From Algoriphagus winogradskyi (GTDB lineage Bacteria > Bacteroidota > Bacteroidia > Cytophagales > Cyclobacteriaceae): a stretch of DNA of 64,000 nucleotides. Shown here piece after piece: positions 60,081-64,000 of the stretch (position 1 is its first letter; each line of letters begins with the position of its first letter). The stretch lies in NCBI RefSeq assembly GCF_900182815.1, contig NZ_FXUA01000001.1:620001-684000 (forward strand). The letters are read 5' to 3'. Under the pieces are notes generated by a model. The model worked only from the letters and a program-made list of their open reading frames with translations. It did no database searches and was not told the DNA's origin. The position numbers were made by a program, and so were the translations under genes.

Positions 60081-60146
60081 TAACATCTTGATTCTCGACT
60101 CGTGGCTCCACTATCTTGATACTTATGTCCAGATACTTGATACTCC
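60081..60146. repeat. Repeat A just after the stop of the first ABC permease gene
   Basis: Contains TAACATCTTGA and ends TACTTGATACTCC; the same landmarks occur in the same order at 62750-62787 after the paralogous permease gene. It lies 5 to 70 bases beyond the stop at 60151. Confidence 0.5.
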
Positions 60147-60150
60147 AAGC

Positions 60151-62559
60151 TCACTCACTTTTCAAACTATCCACCGGATTCCTAATCGCTGCTTTAAATG
60201 CCTGGGAACTCACAGTTGCTAAGGCTATTAGTATGGCTACCAAACCTGAAACTGCAAATAACCACCACTCAATATCGATTCTATAGGCAAAATCCTGAAT
60301 CCACTGATTCACTACATACCAGGAAACCGGAACAGCAAGGACGATAGCAACCAATACCAGTTTGATAAAGTCCTTTGAAAGTATAGCGACCACCGTGGTC
60401 ACTGATGCCCCCAGCACTTTTCTGATTCCTATTTCCTTTACGCGTTGCTCCAAAGTGAATGAAACTAGTCCAAAAAGCCCCAAACAGGAAATCAGAATGG
60501 AAAGCCCCGTCAGCATGCCAACGATGGTATTTACCGTTTGGTCAGCTCTATACAATTCTGTAAAGTGATCGTCCAAAAACTGATACTCAAATTCCCGCTC
60601 AGGGGTTTGGGTATTCCAGATGGATTCGATCTGGGCAAGCGCTTCAGGGACATTATCTCCACTTATTTTTACAGATAATTCCTCAAAACCCCAATTACGC
60701 TGATTAAAAATGGTCAAGGTTTCGATTTTATGATGGAGAGAATTAAAGTTGAAATCCTTTACCACTCCCACTATCCTACCTGCCGAGTCCATTCCGCTGA
60801 ATCCAAATTGCGAACCTATCAATGACTCGATATCCCTACCCTCTCCATCTTTCAAAATAAGCTCTTTGGCGAGGGACTCATTGATCAGATAGGTATTTCC
60901 ATTGTCTGCCTCAGTGTCGTTAAAATTTCTCCCCGCTATCAATTCAATTTCATACACATCCAAAAAATTAGGATCCACTACAACCTGCGACGTAGCCAGA
61001 TTTACTGCTGGTCCTGATCCGTGAAATGTAATTCCTGTCTGGTGAAGATTATTGCCAAGTCGCTGTCCGGAAGCAGTGACATCTTGCACTTGCGAGCTTC
61101 CAAGCAAAGCCTGTTTCAATGTCTCATACCGCTCAGTGTATCGCTGACCAAACGGAATTGTTATTACTTGTTCATGTGAAAACCCAAGGTCCTTTTCCTG
61201 CATGAACCTTACTTGCCGAGAAGCAAACAAAGTAGAAATAATCAGGAAAATAGCACAGCTAAACTGCACGACTACCAATACATTTCTGAAATCAGCCTTC
61301 CTTTTACCACTTACTGGAGAGCCTTTCAATACGTTCACTGGATTAAAACTGGATAAGTAAAGCGCAGGATACAAACCGGAAAGAATTCCTACCATAACAG
61401 CCCCCAGCAGCATAAATCCAAAGAATAAAGGATTAGTAAATAAAGGAAATTCAAGTTGGCGCTGACTGAATTGGTTTAATAAGGGTAATGCCAGAAATAC
61501 GAAAACAGCTGCAAGTAACATGGCCATCAAGCTGATCACAATGGACTCACCGATAAATTGCAAATACAATTGAGTTTTGGAAGCGCCGGAAGCTTTTCTC
61601 ACACCAATTTCCATGGCACGGCTTATTGATTTGGCAGAGGATAAATTCACAAAATTGATCCCAGCGATAAATAGCACGATCAACGCGATGTAGAAAAATA
61701 TCCGGGTATAGGCTCCATCAAATTTTTGGTAATTGATATAATCATGAGTGATATCTGTAGATCCTGCATGGACTTCACTTAGAGGTTGAAGAAAAAGCTC
61801 ATACCCACCTGCTCCTTCTTCTCCCATATGGGAAACCAAAAAAGCAGGGAATTTCGATTCCATTGCTTCAATATCCGCCCCTTCACTCAATTCCAAGTAA
61901 GTAGTCAACCAATTTCCTCCCCAATTTCCCATTGCCTGAGGCCCAGCATAGGTATTCAGAGAAACTAAGCCTTCAAACTGCAAATGGGAATTATCGGGAA
62001 TATCAGCCATAATCCCTGTCACGGTGAAAAAAGTACTATCCTGATTAGCCACAGGTAATACTTTGCCTAGTGCAGGTTCATTTCCAAAAATCTTTTCCGA
62101 ACTGGAAGTGGTCAACACAATACTATAAGGCTCCGTTAAGGCATTTTCAGGATCTCCTGCCAATATTTGAAAATCAAACAGAGCAAAGAAGGAATCGTCA
62201 GCAGAAAGTGTAGTAGCCAAAACCACTTGCTTCTCCTCATGTAGCAGCCTCATCTCTCCATTCTGAGTGATCCGGGTATAATTATCTATTTCAGGAAATT
62301 CGTCCAGTAAAGTTGGTCCCATAGGATACATGGACAAGGCTACTTTCTGTGGAGCCACCATACCTTCCCAATTCTGCACTTCGTCTAAACGATAGATATT
62401 CTTGGTGTGAATGCTATCAAAATTCCGCTCATAATTCACAAAAAGCATGATGAGAATACAAACCGCCATTCCTATGGACAGACCGGCAATATTCAGAAAG
62501 GAAAAAAGCTTGTTCTTCCTGATATTTCTGAAGGCGATTTTAAGGTAGTTTTTCCACAT
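60151..62559 (-). CDS. MacB/FtsX-type ABC transporter permease
   Basis: An 802-residue membrane protein with N-terminal helix (LFSFLNIAGLSIGMAVCILIMLFV), a MacB-type periplasmic domain, three helices around 285-420 (YIALIVLFIAGINFVNLSSAKS, SIVISLMAMLLAAVFVFLALPLL, FFGFMLLGAVMVGILSGLYPALYLSSFNPVNVLKG), a second periplasmic domain and three C-terminal helices (ILISCLGLFGLVSFTLEQRVKEIGIRKVLGA). This double-FtsX form is the Bacteroidota stand-alone permease usually working with a separate ATPase; none is adjacent. Such systems move mechanical force or export peptides and lipoproteins in relatives. Paralogue of the next gene. Confidence 0.9.
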   Translation of the reverse strand: MWKNYLKIAFRNIRKNKLFSFLNIAGLSIGMAVCILIMLFVNYERNFDSIHTKNIYRLDEVQNWEGMVAPQKVALSMYPMGPTLLDEFPEIDNYTRITQNGEMRLLHEEKQVVLATTLSADDSFFALFDFQILAGDPENALTEPYSIVLTTSSSEKIFGNEPALGKVLPVANQDSTFFTVTGIMADIPDNSHLQFEGLVSLNTYAGPQAMGNWGGNWLTTYLELSEGADIEAMESKFPAFLVSHMGEEGAGGYELFLQPLSEVHAGSTDITHDYINYQKFDGAYTRIFFYIALIVLFIAGINFVNLSSAKSISRAMEIGVRKASGASKTQLYLQFIGESIVISLMAMLLAAVFVFLALPLLNQFSQRQLEFPLFTNPLFFGFMLLGAVMVGILSGLYPALYLSSFNPVNVLKGSPVSGKRKADFRNVLVVVQFSCAIFLIISTLFASRQVRFMQEKDLGFSHEQVITIPFGQRYTERYETLKQALLGSSQVQDVTASGQRLGNNLHQTGITFHGSGPAVNLATSQVVVDPNFLDVYEIELIAGRNFNDTEADNGNTYLINESLAKELILKDGEGRDIESLIGSQFGFSGMDSAGRIVGVVKDFNFNSLHHKIETLTIFNQRNWGFEELSVKISGDNVPEALAQIESIWNTQTPEREFEYQFLDDHFTELYRADQTVNTIVGMLTGLSILISCLGLFGLVSFTLEQRVKEIGIRKVLGASVTTVVAILSKDFIKLVLVAIVLAVPVSWYVVNQWIQDFAYRIDIEWWLFAVSGLVAILIALATVSSQAFKAAIRNPVDSLKSE

Positions 62560-62601
62560 TTTTTTTGAGATTGAAAGATTGGAAAATTGAAATAACTTGT
62601 C

Positions 62602-62694
62602 CGCCGTGGCGGATTTGAAAATTAAGAGTTCAGGTGTGGGAAAGTGACAAAGTTGTGATAGGTGTCAGACTGAGCAGCTTGCATCGCCGTGGCG
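62602..62694. repeat. Two short CGCCGTGGCG palindromes between the permease genes
   Basis: CGCCGTGGCG at 62602-62611 (extended as TCCGCCGTGGCGGA) and at 62685-62694. A third copy is at 35482-35491. Small dispersed palindromes in otherwise AT-rich spacers. Confidence 0.45.
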
Positions 62695-62749
62695 TGAAGT
62701 CGAAGTGGATCTACTAAAATCTTATGTCTTGATGCTTAATACTTGATTC

Positions 62750-62787
62750 TAACATCTTGAATCTTATGTCTTGCTACTTGATACTCC
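62750..62787. repeat. Repeat B just after the stop of the second ABC permease gene
   Basis: TAACATCTTGA followed by TTATGTC and TACTTGATACTCC, a shorter version of the repeat at 60081-60146, again directly behind a permease stop codon (62791). Confidence 0.5.
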
Positions 62788-62790
62788 CCA

Positions 62791-64000
62791 TCACTCGCTC
62801 TTCAGCGTCCTTGCCGGATTCGTCAGTGCTGCTTTGATAGACTGAAAACCTACGGTGAGCAATGCGATAAGCATCGTGACCATACCAGTGGCGACAAAAA
62901 CCCACCATTCTACTCCCACGCTGTATTGATAATCCTGAAGCCATTGATCCATGATATACCAGGCAATAGGAACTGAAAACAGAAATGCAATTCCAACCAG
63001 CTTTAAGAAGTCCTTAGAAAGTAATAATGATATACTGCCTACACTTGCTCCAAGCACTTTTCTCACTCCTATTTCCTTCAGACGATTGGCAGCCATGTAC
63101 GTGGAAAGTCCAAATAACCCCAAACATGAAATCACAATAGTCAGAATAGTAAAGACAATGGAAAGCTTTGCCGTTCGAGCTGTATCATCAAATTTCCTGG
63201 CATATTGCTCATCAGCAAATTGGTATTCAAAAGGGAAATTTGGGTTAAACTCTTCAAAAACGCTCTGAATTTTAGCGAGATTATCTACTACAGGTTGATC
63301 AGGATTGAGACGGATGTGTAGGTAACTGAACCAGGAAGATGGTCCAAATACCATTAAGGGGTTAACTGGATCATAAGGGGATTCGAAAATAAAATCCTCA
63401 ATAATGCCAACTACCGTATAGTTATCTTCTCCATCAGAAACTATCTGCCCCAAAGGATTTTCCAATCCCATTTTTCTTATCGCTGTTTCATTCAATAAAA
63501 TCGCTGTAGAATCACTAGCAAATTCATAGATATCTATGTCTCTACCTTCTACCAACTTGGTCCCCATTACTTTCATGAAATCGGCATCTGCACTGAACCG
63601 AATGAAATCAAGTTTTTCATCCTCTGGCGTACTACCTTCCCAAGAATACCCCCAGCCATCACTGTAGCGCTGAGTAATCGGACTCATCGATTGCGTGACC
63701 GCAAGGCTGGAGCCACTAGAAAGAAGTGCTTGTTTGATCGCACTATAATGCTTCTCTATATCACCCTGCATGTTGATAAAAATGAGGTTATCCTGATTAT
63801 AACCCAGCTCACGGTTTTGAGCGTGACTTATTTGACGCTGAATAATGATCGTAGAGACGATTAGAATTATAGCAAAGCTAAACTGTATCACAACCAGTAT
63901 TTTTCGGGGATTAACCGCCGAAGCAGCTGAACGGAAAGTTCCTTTAAGCACATTCACTGGACTAAACGAGGAAAGGAAAAATGCAGGATAACTTCCTGCC
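62791..64000 (-). CDS. MacB/FtsX-type ABC transporter permease (5' end beyond the window)
   Basis: C-terminal about 400 residues of a permease paralogous to 60151-62559. The frame stays open to the window edge: bases 63958-64000 continue it as AGSYPAFFLSSFSP before VNVLKG, so the GTG at 63957 is internal. Seen: helix KILVVIQFSFAIILIVSTIII, the second periplasmic domain, and the terminal three-helix FtsX unit (IVISCLGLFGLSTYMAANRLKEIGVRKVLGASVGSISLLLS, LVGIAFLFSVPIAWYIM, WWVFVATGMVTMLIALLTVG). Same order as the neighbour, suggesting tandem duplication. Confidence 0.9.
   Translation of the reverse strand, partial: AGSYPAFFLSSFSPVNVLKGTFRSAASAVNPRKILVVIQFSFAIILIVSTIIIQRQISHAQNRELGYNQDNLIFINMQGDIEKHYSAIKQALLSSGSSLAVTQSMSPITQRYSDGWGYSWEGSTPEDEKLDFIRFSADADFMKVMGTKLVEGRDIDIYEFASDSTAILLNETAIRKMGLENPLGQIVSDGEDNYTVVGIIEDFIFESPYDPVNPLMVFGPSSWFSYLHIRLNPDQPVVDNLAKIQSVFEEFNPNFPFEYQFADEQYARKFDDTARTAKLSIVFTILTIVISCLGLFGLSTYMAANRLKEIGVRKVLGASVGSISLLLSKDFLKLVGIAFLFSVPIAWYIMDQWLQDYQYSVGVEWWVFVATGMVTMLIALLTVGFQSIKAALTNPARTLKSE

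Noticed and set aside
63955-63957. GTG as start of the last permease
   Set aside because: The frame continues upstream with residues matching the paralogue (FLSSFSPVNVLKG), so the gene is cut by the window edge.
1-64000. tRNA, rRNA, riboswitch or CRISPR array
   Set aside because: No cloverleaf-like GC-rich spacer, no rRNA signature and no regularly spaced repeat-spacer units were found; the preQ1 option before queD was looked at and no fitting stem-loop and A-rich tail were seen.

Overview
The window looks like a chromosomal segment of a Bacteroidota bacterium, most likely an aerobic Cytophagales of the Cyclobacteriaceae/Algoriphagus type (inference from gene content). Pointers are a SusC/SusD pair, a hybrid two-component sensor with beta-propeller and AraC output, an outer-membrane-barrel TonB-family receptor, DUF5777 and DUF6089-like barrels, a LAB_N domain protein, and two intergenic promoters with the Bacteroidota TTTG / TAnnTTTG signature. 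No rRNA, tRNA or CRISPR array was seen. Both ends cut genes: a GH115 glycoside hydrolase at the left and a MacB/FtsX-type ABC permease at the right.

Layout. 0-2.6 kb: GH115 C-terminus, then queD-folE (pteridine/queuosine entry). 2.8-7.0 kb: three L,D-transpeptidase genes, two of them tandem paralogues. 7.0-10.0 kb: GNAT-nitrilase fusion, kdsC and kdsA (KDO synthesis), running into the second transpeptidase. 10.1-14.0 kb: MscS channel, outer-membrane protein, universal stress protein, acetyltransferase, exported RidA. 14.0-16.8 kb: ABC transporter/GntR operon with a palindromic operator candidate. 17.6-19.2 kb: two exported ferritin-like proteins. 19.4-24.4 kb: creatininase-like, VCBS-repeat and propeller/HEAT/cytochrome c proteins. 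24.5-27.3 kb: VIT-Rieske-DUF5777-YceI cluster. 27.4-35.3 kb: a probable six-gene operon made of response regulator, histidine kinase, PepSY-like protein, outer-membrane barrel receptor, glycosyltransferase 2 and a LAB_N x2/ArnT-like glycosyltransferase. 35.7 kb: glycerophosphodiesterase. 36.6-45.0 kb: a polysaccharide utilisation locus (SusC, SusD, GH144-like beta-1,2-glucanase) preceded by a seven-transmembrane sensor whose cytoplasmic tail is an IS1595-type transposase DNA-binding region. 45-50 kb: nitrilase, TPR lipoprotein, UbiA prenyltransferase, a barrel-like protein and an intact IS1595-like insertion sequence with terminal inverted repeats and a target duplication. 50.1-53.6 kb: proB-proA, purN, a small unknown gene. 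53.9-59.9 kb: hybrid two-component system, two exported DsrE-type proteins, DUF2200. 60.1-64 kb: two paralogous ABC permeases.

The strongest signals for a second look are: (1) the 7TM sensor fused to a transposase-derived zinc ribbon directly upstream of the SusCD locus, a candidate membrane-tethered transcription factor; (2) four CTTAA[G/T] hexamers at an exact 11-bp period between the ArnT-like gene and the VIT gene, matching the PmrA-box layout, next to an OmpR-type two-component/lipid A-modification operon; (3) an intrinsic-terminator-like hairpin with a U-tract inside a signal-peptide coding region; and (4) a perfect 11-bp palindrome that encodes both C-termini of two convergent transpeptidase genes.
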